Positions 1 through 7,699 of a DNA stretch of 58,859 nucleotides are shown piece after piece (position 1 is the first letter of the stretch; each line of letters begins with the position of its first letter). The position numbers and the translations under genes were made by a program. The notes under the pieces were generated by a model, which saw nothing but the letters and a program-made list of their open reading frames with translations, was not told where the DNA came from and did not search any database. Location: NCBI RefSeq assembly GCF_012184385.1, contig NZ_VSRL01000031.1, positions 1 to 58,859 on the forward strand, read 5' to 3'. This DNA comes from Lentzea indica (GTDB lineage: Bacteria; Actinomycetota; Actinomycetes; Mycobacteriales; Pseudonocardiaceae).

Positions 1-159
1 GGCATCGCCGGTGCCGCGGTCGTCGAGGACCTGACGCTGTCGATCCCCGGCTCGGTCACCCGCTTCGCCGACCTCCACCCGGTCGACGACCCCGAGGTCA
101 CCGAGAAGCTGACCGTGGTCATCGAGGGTCTGGCCGCCCGCGCCACCGCCACCGTCTGA
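1..159 (+). CDS. C-terminal fragment of an unidentified protein (cut by window start)
   Basis: An open frame enters from the left edge and ends at a TGA at 157-159, giving the last 52 residues of a protein that begins outside the window. The tail has alternating acidic and hydrophobic residues and ends in an Ala/Thr-rich stretch. I see no motif that names a family. It converges on the expansin-like gene on the other strand, with only about 20 bases between the two stops. Confidence 0.5.
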   Translation, partial: GIAGAAVVEDLTLSIPGSVTRFADLHPVDDPEVTEKLTVVIEGLAARATATV

Positions 160-180
160 TCTGGCGCACGGGCGTGCGGT

Positions 181-1047
181 TCAGTGCGCCGCGAACTGCA
201 CGCTCGTGCCCTGGACGACATCGGCCTTGACCGGCAAGGCGTTCACGACCAGGCGCTGCCCGTGGATGTCGGTGATCGCGATGGCCCCTCCGCACCCGGC
301 ACCGTTCTCGGAGAGGAAGTAGTTGTAGTCGGTGCGCTTGAGCTCCCGCCACTGCCCACCGGCCTGAACCTCCAGCCGTGCCACCGGATTGCGGTGGTCG
401 ATGACCTGGATCCCGCACCAGTACTGGCTCGACCCGGTCTTGTAGCGAACGGAGATGTTCTTCTGCAGCGCCGGGCTCACCAGCGTCCACGTGATCGGGA
501 TCTCGCCTTGGACGGGTGGCGCCAGCTGCGCGAACGCCTCCGCGCTCAGGTCCAGCTGCCCGACCCGGCACGGCGCGGGGCAGAGGTTGGTGATCCGCAC
601 CGTCAGGCTCTTGCCGTTCGCCGTCCGCACCAGCACGTAGGCGCCGCACGCCTTGGAGTCCTCGTAGTCCGCCCAGTTCATCGCGGCGGTCAACGGATCA
701 GGGCCGGGGTCGTAGGAGCACGCGCCGCCGCCGTTGGAGTCGTAGAACGTCGCGACACCGGTGTGGGGCTCGCCCGGCTTGATCCGTCCTGCCAGCGGCG
801 TGCCGGCCGCGACCGGCGCGGGAGCCGGTGGAGCGGACGAAGACGTCGAGGGTGGAGCGGAAGTGGTGGTGGTCGTGTCCGGGACCGAGGTGGGCTCGGC
901 AACGGCGCCAGAGGACGGAGTAGCTCCGGCCGCGGGGACGGCTTCACCCGCGATGCTCGTCCGGTTGCTCAGCGCGACGGCGCCCGTCACACCCGCGACG
1001 GCCACCAGCAAAGCGACCGCTGCGGCCACGGACCATCGTCTGGACAA
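181..1047 (-). CDS. secreted expansin-like protein (double-psi beta-barrel plus CBM63-like domain)
   Basis: The 288-residue protein has a hydrophobic signal segment at residues 5-27 and a Thr/Ser/Pro-rich linker at about 45-80. A bacterial-expansin core follows: residues 95-190 start with GVATFYDSNGGGACSY and contain a conserved MNWADY segment, paired Cys and the ITNLCP motif typical of the double-psi barrel. The last 95 residues resemble the CBM63 binding domain, with exposed aromatics (YWCG, YNYFLS). Bacterial expansins loosen cellulose networks without hydrolysis, and the cellulose-related neighbours fit that role. The start is TTG at 1047, chosen because AAAGGGG lies 7 bases upstream. I see no CebR-type box in front of it. 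Confidence 0.8.
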   Translation of the reverse strand: MSRRWSVAAAVALLVAVAGVTGAVALSNRTSIAGEAVPAAGATPSSGAVAEPTSVPDTTTTTSAPPSTSSSAPPAPAPVAAGTPLAGRIKPGEPHTGVATFYDSNGGGACSYDPGPDPLTAAMNWADYEDSKACGAYVLVRTANGKSLTVRITNLCPAPCRVGQLDLSAEAFAQLAPPVQGEIPITWTLVSPALQKNISVRYKTGSSQYWCGIQVIDHRNPVARLEVQAGGQWRELKRTDYNYFLSENGAGCGGAIAITDIHGQRLVVNALPVKADVVQGTSVQFAAH

Positions 1048-1358
1048 CGTGAACCCCTTTGGGAGAAAGGAAAGCCGATCGCGGCGGCCGTGATCGTGTC
1101 AACTACTGACGCGTAAGGCAAGCCCATCCACTGTGGAGGCTGAGCTGATCGAGCGGCCTCAGCCGGATGGCTCCGCAGGTAGTCCCGCAGGGTCCGCTGA
1201 TTGCGCGTCGGCCAGCTTTCCACCGTGACGACGTGCAGGATGTGCGTTCGAATCCCGTCGCGTGCGCGCACGTACAACAGGCGATCGGTCATTCCGTTGT
1301 TGTGCCGGACAAAGCCGATTCCAGTGAGAAGGCTCTCACACTCTCGATGCCCGACATG
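1048..1358. other. intergenic stretch between the expansin and glycosidase genes
   Basis: This 311-base gap precedes the expansin gene and follows the glycosidase gene; both are on the minus strand. It contains a short hairpin at 1324-1339 (GTGAGA, 4-base loop, TCTCAC) just beyond the glycosidase stop, which may end its transcript. It also holds a TTCGAATCCC sequence at about 1250 that resembles a tRNA T-loop, but no cloverleaf forms around it. No gene could be supported here. Confidence 0.4.
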
Positions 1359-3383
1359 TCACCCCGTGTGGCAGAGCGTTCCGTTGAGCGTGAAGGCCGT
1401 CGGCGGAATGTTGGGCCCTGTGTAGTTGCCGACGAACCCGGCACCGACCGTGGCGTTCGGGTCGATGCGGCTGGAACCGGTGACGGTGACCGTGCTGCCG
1501 GTCTGGATCCACGTCGCGTTCCAGCCCGACGCCACCTGCTGCCGGCCGGTGGGCCAGCTGAACGTCAGCGTCCAGTCGGCGAGAGTCTGAGTGCCGGTGT
1601 TGGTGATGTCCACGGCGCCGACGAACCCGCTGCTCCAGTCGTTCACGTTGGTCAGGCGAACCGTGCAGGTGCTCTGGGCTGGACTGACGGTGGTGAGGGT
1701 GAGCGGTGGAGACGCCCACGAAACGGCGCCCGCGGCGTCCCTCGCCAGCACGTTGACGGTGTATCTGTTGCCGGGGTTCAGGTTTCCGACGGTGAACGAG
1801 GTGCCGGACGTCTCGCCCCACTGCTCGCTGGTCGTGCCGAGCTGACGATGGACCTCGTACTTCACGACACCGGGCACGGACGGCCAGGTGATCGTCGCCG
1901 TGCGATCGGTGACCGCACCAGCGGCCGGCTGGCCTGGCGCGGCAGGAAGCTGTGCCGGATCGGACGGACGCAGGACGAGCGTCGTGAGCGAGAACGGCGG
2001 CAGCGTCCGGCTGGTCGCGCTGCCGTCCGTCGAGGTCGAGATGCCGGTCGCGCCGTTGGCGAACGTGTGCACGGTCGGCGCACCAGAGGAAGGTGCGTAA
2101 CCGGCGTAGTCGATGGCGACCGTGCGTGAGTTGTCCGGGTCGGTGTTGAGCAGCAACACGGCGAGGTCACCGTTCGGTCGCCGCGCCGCGTGTGCCCGGA
2201 TCGACGGATCGCCGGAGCCGGCGCGGATGAGCTGATCGCCGGGACGGGTGAAGAGGTTCAGCATCTTCAGCGCGTGGTACGGCGCGAACGGCGTGTTCAA
2301 CGGCGGCTCGCAGACGCCGTCCGACAGGCACGTGCCGCTGGAGAGCAGGCCGAAGTCGTCGTAGTCCGGCTGACCGGCCACAGTGGACGCTTTGCCGGGG
2401 CCGTTGTGGGTGTTCCACCAGTCGACGGTGAACACGCCGTTCTCCAGCAACGAGGTGTAGGCCTCTGCCGCGAACAGCGCGCCGGGCTGGGTGTTGCGGC
2501 CGTACGTGGTGTTCAGCTCGGTCATGGCGATCCCGATGCGGTCCGCGTCCTGGCCGGCGTACCGGGTGATCTGCTGGCGCAGCAGGTACGTCATGTCGGA
2601 GACCTGGTCCGCGCTCGCCAACGTGTCGGCCGTCGTCGACCCGCTGGGATACCAGTGCACGATGACGAAGTCCACGTGCGGGCCCGCGATCGACAGCACC
2701 GTCTGGTTCCAGCTCGCGGCGTCACCGGCAGCGACGATCGCGTCCGGCCAGTTCGCGGGCGTGGTGAGCACGGCGCCGATCTTGATGGTGGGGTCGACCG
2801 CCTTCATCGCCTTGGCGTAGGCCACGGTTTCCCTGGCATATCCGGCGGGACTCTTGTCGGGGTGGTCGTCCGCTTCCCACTTGCTGCCGTAGTGACCGTT
2901 GCCGTAAAGCTCGTTGCCGATCTCCCAGTACTTCACGCCGTACCCCTTGGTGAGGTTGGCGTAACGCACCCAGTCAGCGGCCTCCTGCGGCGTGCCGGTG
3001 CCGTAGTTCGCGATGATGATCGGCTGCGCCTGTGCGCGGCGCACGCCGCCCATGAAGGTGTCGAAGTCCGTGTTCGGTGCCACGTAACCGCCGGGGGCCG
3101 TGTGGTCCTTCCAGTGGTAGATGTCGCCGTACGACCCGCCGGGGTAACGCATCATCCGCACGCCCGCGTCGCCGAGCAGGTCGGCCACCTCGTCCGTGCC
3201 GAGCTGGCTGTCCCAGATCGCGTGGTTCACGCCGAGCGCGGTGTCCGGCACGGTGGTCAGCCCCGCTTTCGCGTTCACCACGACGGTGGCGTCCGGTGCG
3301 CCGGCCGCGGTGGTCGCCACCGCGGGCAGACAGGCCGCGACGAGCGCGGACACCAGGAGGAGCCGGCGGCTTGCCATGCGCAT
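1359..3383 (-). CDS. secreted GH-A clan glycosidase, alpha-L-arabinofuranosidase-like, with Fn3 and CBM2
   Basis: The 674-residue protein has a signal peptide at residues 3-30 and a (beta/alpha)8 hydrolase domain to about residue 470. WEIGNELYGN at about 152-161 supplies the predicted acid/base Glu, and AMTELNTTYG at about 286-295 the predicted nucleophile. A fibronectin III domain lies at about 480-565 and a CBM2 cellulose-binding domain at 570-674, with bracketing Cys and Trp in NDWSSGF and SGWNATW. The layout matches actinomycete GH51-like arabinofuranosidases that bind cellulose; GH44-like activity is an alternative. Start candidates are ATG 3383 or ATG 3377, both behind GAGGA; 3377 has the better spacing. 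A perfect CebR-type box lies 21 bases upstream, so induction by cellobiose is likely. Confidence 0.8.
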   Translation of the reverse strand: MRMASRRLLLVSALVAACLPAVATTAAGAPDATVVVNAKAGLTTVPDTALGVNHAIWDSQLGTDEVADLLGDAGVRMMRYPGGSYGDIYHWKDHTAPGGYVAPNTDFDTFMGGVRRAQAQPIIIANYGTGTPQEAADWVRYANLTKGYGVKYWEIGNELYGNGHYGSKWEADDHPDKSPAGYARETVAYAKAMKAVDPTIKIGAVLTTPANWPDAIVAAGDAASWNQTVLSIAGPHVDFVIVHWYPSGSTTADTLASADQVSDMTYLLRQQITRYAGQDADRIGIAMTELNTTYGRNTQPGALFAAEAYTSLLENGVFTVDWWNTHNGPGKASTVAGQPDYDDFGLLSSGTCLSDGVCEPPLNTPFAPYHALKMLNLFTRPGDQLIRAGSGDPSIRAHAARRPNGDLAVLLLNTDPDNSRTVAIDYAGYAPSSGAPTVHTFANGATGISTSTDGSATSRTLPPFSLTTLVLRPSDPAQLPAAPGQPAAGAVTDRTATITWPSVPGVVKYEVHRQLGTTSEQWGETSGTSFTVGNLNPGNRYTVNVLARDAAGAVSWASPPLTLTTVSPAQSTCTVRLTNVNDWSSGFVGAVDITNTGTQTLADWTLTFSWPTGRQQVASGWNATWIQTGSTVTVTGSSRIDPNATVGAGFVGNYTGPNIPPTAFTLNGTLCHTG

Positions 3384-3403
3384 CACGTCCTCGTCGACGT
3401 TTC

Positions 3404-3417
3404 TGGGAGCGCTCCCA
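3404..3417. promoter_or_regulatory. CebR-type operator (perfect palindrome)
   Basis: TGGGAGCGCTCCCA matches the 14-bp CebR operator known from Streptomyces at every position. It is centred about 27 bases upstream of the glycosidase start, where a bound LacI-family repressor would block transcription. Confidence 0.85.
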
Positions 3418-3612
3418 GAGTCCTGGTTCGGCCGGCGGCGGTCAAGACGGCGTTCGGAGTCTTCGGCCGGGGCGGAGATCGGGTGTTCTTCGAAATCGGG
3501 TACTTGAGTGGCCTCGTCCGGCGGTAGTTTGTTGGTGCCGAACGGCTTTCGGGCCTTTGGTTTCGCCGCATCCGTGGGCCCACGCAGCAGCCGATCATCT
3601 GACGGAGGACGT

Positions 3613-5136
3613 GTGTTCAGGCGTTTCTTGGTTTCGACGCTGGTCTCGGCAGTCGTGTTTTCGACGCTCACCGGCACCGGCGCGGCGGCGGGCCAGCCCC
3701 ACGCCCCTGCCCTCTCCTGGAGCCCGTGCGAGGAGGGGCAGCCGGGTGAGTGCGCCACCGTGCAGGTGCCAGTCGACTGGAACAAGCCGAAGGGCGAGAA
3801 GCTCGGCGTGGTCATCGGCCGGTTGAAGGCCGCAGAGCCGGAACGCCGGATCGGCATGCTGTTCGTCGCCCCTGGCGGTCCGGGAGGGTCCGGGATCGAC
3901 GCGTACGTCCTGGGCCAGAACCGGATCAACTCGGGTGAACTGCGCAAGCGGTTCGACATCGTCACCTGGGACCAGCGCGGCGTCGGTCGCAGCAACGAGG
4001 TCAAGTGCAGCGCCGAGCTGCTCGGCCAGTGGCCGGCGAACTACCCGTCCAGCGAGCAGGAGTACCAGGACCTGCTGGCGTACAACGCCAAGCTCGGCGC
4101 CGACTGCCGCAAGCACACCGGCCCGGTGTTCGACCACGTGGACACCAAGAGCGCGGTGCGCGATCTGGACGCCATCCGCGCCGCGCTCGGTGAGAAGAAG
4201 ATCAGCTTCTACGGTGCCTCCTACGGCTCGCAGGTGGGGCAGCAGTACGCCGAGCTGTTCCCGGCCCGCCTGCGGGCCATGACGATCGACTCCAACATGG
4301 ACCACAGCCTCACCTCGCCCGGCCGGTACATCGCGACGGCCACCGAGGACCTGGAGGGCTCGTTCAACGCCTTCGCGGACTGGTGCGCCCGCACAGCGAA
4401 CTGCCCGCTGCACGGACAGGACGTGCGCGCCCTCTGGGACGGTCTGCACGCGAAAGCGGAGGCGGGCACGCTGATCGATCCGGACAGCGGGCGACCGGTG
4501 TCCGCGGAGAGGCTGCGCGGTGAGCTGTTCGGGGCGATGTACTCGCCGTCGTCGAGCTGGTACCGCATCGCGACCCGGCTGCGCTCGCTCGCGGGAGGCG
4601 CACCGGCGCCCCTGGCGACCACGACTGCCGGCGAGGACGAGCTGATGGGCAACTCCTACCAGGCGATCTGGTGCCAGGACTGGAAATGGCGGGTCGACGG
4701 GTATCGCGACCTGCGGGCGTACCGCGACCAGGCCGCCGCGGTCGCCCCGCACACGAAGCTCAGCCCGTTCTGGAGCGACGTCACGTCCTGCCTGGGCTGG
4801 CCGGCCAGGGTGAACAATCCGCAGCACCGGCTGTCGATCAGGAACACACCCACGATCCTGATCGTGAAGTCCGCCGCCGATGTCGCGACGCCGGAGGCGT
4901 GGAACTTCGCGGTGGCCAGGCAGATCAGGAACTCCGTGCTGCTGAGCTACGACGGCATCGGTCACGGCCAGTACTTCCGCAGCACCTGCGCGCAGGGCCA
5001 CATCGACAAGTACCTGATCGACGTCGTCACACCAGCGCCCCACACCCACTGCGCCGCGGTCTACCCGACGGAGCCGCCGGCCGCCCTCGACGCGGCGCTT
5101 GGCGCGGCGCCACGCCCCGTGCACGTGGTCGGCTGA
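3613..5136 (+). CDS. secreted alpha/beta hydrolase, tripeptidyl aminopeptidase (TAP/SlpD) type
   Basis: The 507-residue protein has an N-terminal signal segment (VFRRFLVSTLVSAVVF). The S33-type hydrolase core has the oxyanion loop GGPGGSG near residue 88 and WDQRGVGRS. The nucleophile is Ser203 in GASYGS, with probable Asp423 (SAADVATPEA) and His451 (GIGHGQ). This order and length fit actinomycete tripeptidyl aminopeptidases with a C-terminal TAP-like domain, which remove N-terminal tripeptides from secreted proteins. The GTG at 3613 is chosen because GGAGGA lies 3-4 bases upstream and it begins the signal peptide; an upstream ATG at 3508 would place 35 non-signal residues in front. The gene is divergent from the glycosidase at 3383. 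Confidence 0.83.
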   Translation: MFRRFLVSTLVSAVVFSTLTGTGAAAGQPHAPALSWSPCEEGQPGECATVQVPVDWNKPKGEKLGVVIGRLKAAEPERRIGMLFVAPGGPGGSGIDAYVLGQNRINSGELRKRFDIVTWDQRGVGRSNEVKCSAELLGQWPANYPSSEQEYQDLLAYNAKLGADCRKHTGPVFDHVDTKSAVRDLDAIRAALGEKKISFYGASYGSQVGQQYAELFPARLRAMTIDSNMDHSLTSPGRYIATATEDLEGSFNAFADWCARTANCPLHGQDVRALWDGLHAKAEAGTLIDPDSGRPVSAERLRGELFGAMYSPSSSWYRIATRLRSLAGGAPAPLATTTAGEDELMGNSYQAIWCQDWKWRVDGYRDLRAYRDQAAAVAPHTKLSPFWSDVTSCLGWPARVNNPQHRLSIRNTPTILIVKSAADVATPEAWNFAVARQIRNSVLLSYDGIGHGQYFRSTCAQGHIDKYLIDVVTPAPHTHCAAVYPTEPPAALDAALGAAPRPVHVVG

Positions 5137-5221
5137 ACCTCCGGCCACGATTTCTGTTATCGGGGCGCCTCTGGTCCGTCTCCTGTGTGCAGGCAGGATG
5201 ACGGGCGAGGAGTGAACAGCG

Positions 5222-6967
5222 GTGAACGCACAACCGGGGACTGCGACGGTGGTCGCGGCACAGGCAGGCGACCAGCGCGCGTTGGACGAGCTGGTGGCGG
5301 GCTATCTGCCGCTCGTCTACAACATCGTGGGACGAGCGCTGGCCGGGCACAGCGACATCGACGACGTCGTGCAGGAGACGATGCTGCGGGTCGTGCACGG
5401 GCTCGGTGCGCTGCGTGATCCCGGCAGCTTCCGCTCGTGGCTCGTGGCGATCACGATGCGGCAGGTGCGTGATCGCGGACGCCTGGTCGCGCGAGCCGAC
5501 GACCGTGAGCTCGCGGAGGTCGCGGATCCCGGTGCCGACTTCGTCGACCTGACCTTGTTGCGGCTGGAGCTCTCGGGACAGCGGCGCGAGGTCGCCGAAG
5601 CGACGCGCTGGGTCGACAGCGACGACCGCGAGCTGCTGTCCCTGTGGTGGCTGGAGGCTTCCGGTGAACTGAGCAGGGCCGAGCTCGCGGCGGCCATGGG
5701 CATCACGACCCAGCACGCCGCCGTGCGCGTTCAGCGGTCCAAGGCGACGCTCGCCGCGGGACGGGCCGTCGTGCGGGTGCTGCGGATGGAACCGCGTTGT
5801 CCCGAACTGGTTGTCGTCGTGCGCAACTGGGACGGCGTGCCGACCGCGCTCTGGCGCAAGCGGATCGCCCAGCACACCAGGGTCTGCGGGCGCTGTGAGG
5901 TCGTGTGGCAGGAGCAGGTGCCCGCGGAACGGCTGCTCGCCGGGCTGGCGCTGGTGCCGGTGCCGGTCGCGTTGCTGCCGCAGGTGCTCGGTGGCTCCGG
6001 TGGCTCCGGCGCAGTGCGGTGGTGGAAGGGCCTGTTCTCGAAACCGGTCGCCGCGGCCGTCGCGACGGTCGTCGCCGTCACGGCGGGCACCGTCGTGTAC
6101 ACCTCGACCCCGGACGCCTCGCCCCAACCGGCAGCGCAAACCGGTGAGATCACGCCCACAACGACGACCTCGACCACAACGACGACGGTGGCGCCGTCAT
6201 CCACTGACACCGCAACAACAACAGCAACAACCACGCCCAAGACGACACCGGCCGCGCCCGCTGGACCCCGGTACGGCAGCGTGGTCGACACCGTGGACTC
6301 CGCACCAGACAAGCTGACCCCGCCGAAGAAACTGCCGGTGCGGCCGGCCGGTGAGATCACGGCGGCCGGCGGGCAGTACGCCGACCCGCAGAGGGGCTGG
6401 ATCGGCGGACGGTACGTGATGATGCGCCGAGGTGAGCACGTCGTGCTGCGCGGACGCGGCTACTTCATGGTGCGGTACGAGATCGCGTGGTTCAACCGTC
6501 CAGGTGGGATGGTCATGCCGACCTGGACCGGCTTGCGGGGCAAGCTGTTCCACGTCGCGTCCGGCGGGACGAAGCGCATGGACGACCAGTCGCCCGGCAA
6601 GCCAGCGGGGTACTCCCCGATGGGTGAGCCGGTGCCGGGCCCGAGCGGTCCGGCGGCCGGGTACGTCCACCTGCCGGCCGGGGCGCAGCAGATGTGGCAG
6701 AACGAGTTCTTCTACCTCGACGGCGAAGTCGCGCTCTACAACAACGAGCGCGGCGCGGACTACAACATCACCGCCACGCCGAAGACGTGGGACGAGGTGA
6801 CCGCCGACATCACCGCGCCACCGGCCGGCGTCACCGGCGGGAAGGGCGGGATCCGCTACGGGCTGGTGCGCGACACCGGCGACGACGGTGCGCCGGTGCC
6901 TCAGTACGTCACCCGCGAGAAGCCTGCCGACCCCGCCACGGTTCCGCAGCAGTCGGCGGTGAGCTGA
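5222..6967 (+). CDS. ECF sigma factor fused to zinc-finger, membrane helix and extracytoplasmic domain
   Basis: The 581-residue protein starts with an ECF sigma factor. Region 2 has DIDDVVQETMLRVVHGL at about 45-61, and region 4 has SRAELAAAMGITTQHAAVRV at about 154-173. HTRVCGRC at about 218-225 matches the H-x3-C-x2-C of zinc anti-sigma (ZAS) domains. One membrane helix lies at about 276-295, followed by a Thr/Ser-rich linker at 305-345 and a 220-residue Gly/Trp/Tyr-rich outer domain. Known actinobacterial ECF groups carry C-terminal anti-sigma fusions (ECF52/ECF53-like), so membrane tethering with release on an outside signal is likely. The GTG start is supported by GAGGAG 9 bases upstream. 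No separate anti-sigma gene is adjacent. Confidence 0.8.
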   Translation: MNAQPGTATVVAAQAGDQRALDELVAGYLPLVYNIVGRALAGHSDIDDVVQETMLRVVHGLGALRDPGSFRSWLVAITMRQVRDRGRLVARADDRELAEVADPGADFVDLTLLRLELSGQRREVAEATRWVDSDDRELLSLWWLEASGELSRAELAAAMGITTQHAAVRVQRSKATLAAGRAVVRVLRMEPRCPELVVVVRNWDGVPTALWRKRIAQHTRVCGRCEVVWQEQVPAERLLAGLALVPVPVALLPQVLGGSGGSGAVRWWKGLFSKPVAAAVATVVAVTAGTVVYTSTPDASPQPAAQTGEITPTTTTSTTTTTVAPSSTDTATTTATTTPKTTPAAPAGPRYGSVVDTVDSAPDKLTPPKKLPVRPAGEITAAGGQYADPQRGWIGGRYVMMRRGEHVVLRGRGYFMVRYEIAWFNRPGGMVMPTWTGLRGKLFHVASGGTKRMDDQSPGKPAGYSPMGEPVPGPSGPAAGYVHLPAGAQQMWQNEFFYLDGEVALYNNERGADYNITATPKTWDEVTADITAPPAGVTGGKGGIRYGLVRDTGDDGAPVPQYVTREKPADPATVPQQSAVS

Positions 6968-6982
6968 GCCCGGTGTTCCCCC

Positions 6983-6997
6983 TGAAGGGAGCCTTCA
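6983..6997 (+). terminator. short hairpin after the sigma-factor fusion gene
   Basis: TGAAGG-GAG-CCTTCA lies 16 bases after the stop codon. The stem is short and no T-run follows, so it may be a weak terminator or a dispersed genomic palindrome. Confidence 0.35.
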
Positions 6998-7107
6998 CCG
7001 GGTTTTCGGGCCTCACTTCAGTTGTCCGTTGTCTGCTCGCGGCAGGTTCCGGCCATGAATTGCCCGTTGGCGCCTGCTCACCACCGGTGCTCGCTACGGT
7101 GACGGTC

Positions 7108-7554
7108 ATGACCAACGTTGCGGACATGGAACGAAGTCGCGCAATTGTCGGTGACGCATTGCTGCAACTGTGCAAGCCGATCCGAAAGGAACGTCGACGG
7201 CAGTCGCTGAGGCGACTGACCGGCCGCTCCTACTTCTTCGTCGAACTGCCGTCAAAGGAGCCGGAACGGGTGCACTTCGCCGGTACGGGAATCAAACCGC
7301 TGTGGGAGACCGCCGAATCCGAGGAAGAGGATCTCGATTCATTGCACCCGCGTATGGTGACCCGCCGGTACACCATCGGAAAGATGTGGTGCCTCGGCCA
7401 CCAGGACGCGACCCGTGTGCCGATTTTCCTCATCGTCGACCAGGATGCCAACGCATGGCTGGTGGCCCCGGATCGAAAAAAGTATCCGGCAACGCCCACC
7501 GGCTGGCGCAGGTTGGTGACGGCGGTCGAGCCCTCATATCTGAAACACCACTAG
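7108..7554 (+). CDS. hypothetical basic-acidic small protein (148 aa)
   Basis: This soluble protein has a basic N-terminal third (KPIRKERRRQSLRRLTGRSYFF), an acidic patch (ESEEEDLDS) near residue 70, and a C-terminal half rich in aromatic and basic residues. I do not recognise a family. It has no signal peptide or membrane helix. Codon use is more relaxed than in its neighbours (GCAATTGTC, GACGCATTG, GAATCC), with visibly lower third-position GC, which hints at a different history. The ATG at 7108 is the first Met consistent with that composition; no strong ribosome-binding site precedes it, and Met at 7126 is an alternative. It lies 145 bases before the large ATPase/receptor gene on the same strand, so a functional link is possible. 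Confidence 0.55.
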   Translation: MTNVADMERSRAIVGDALLQLCKPIRKERRRQSLRRLTGRSYFFVELPSKEPERVHFAGTGIKPLWETAESEEEDLDSLHPRMVTRRYTIGKMWCLGHQDATRVPIFLIVDQDANAWLVAPDRKKYPATPTGWRRLVTAVEPSYLKHH

Positions 7555-7699
7555 CGCTTCATCGCGCCGGCGGAGAGCGGGGCCCACCGGGCAGGCCGAA
7601 AGCAATGACAGGTGTTCGTCATCGTTTGGGGCAGTGACAACTCCCCGCCACGAGAGCGATCATGTGACCACGCGTTCGTATCGTGCAGGGGGGCCGCCG

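Noticed and set aside
1262-1271. Palindrome GTGCGCGCAC
   Set aside because: Short GC-only palindromes are expected by chance at this base composition, and it has no partner site.
1240-1285. tRNA-like T-loop sequence TTCGAATCCC
   Set aside because: The flanking bases do not pair as a T-stem, and no acceptor, D or anticodon arm can be built around it. At most it is a remnant.
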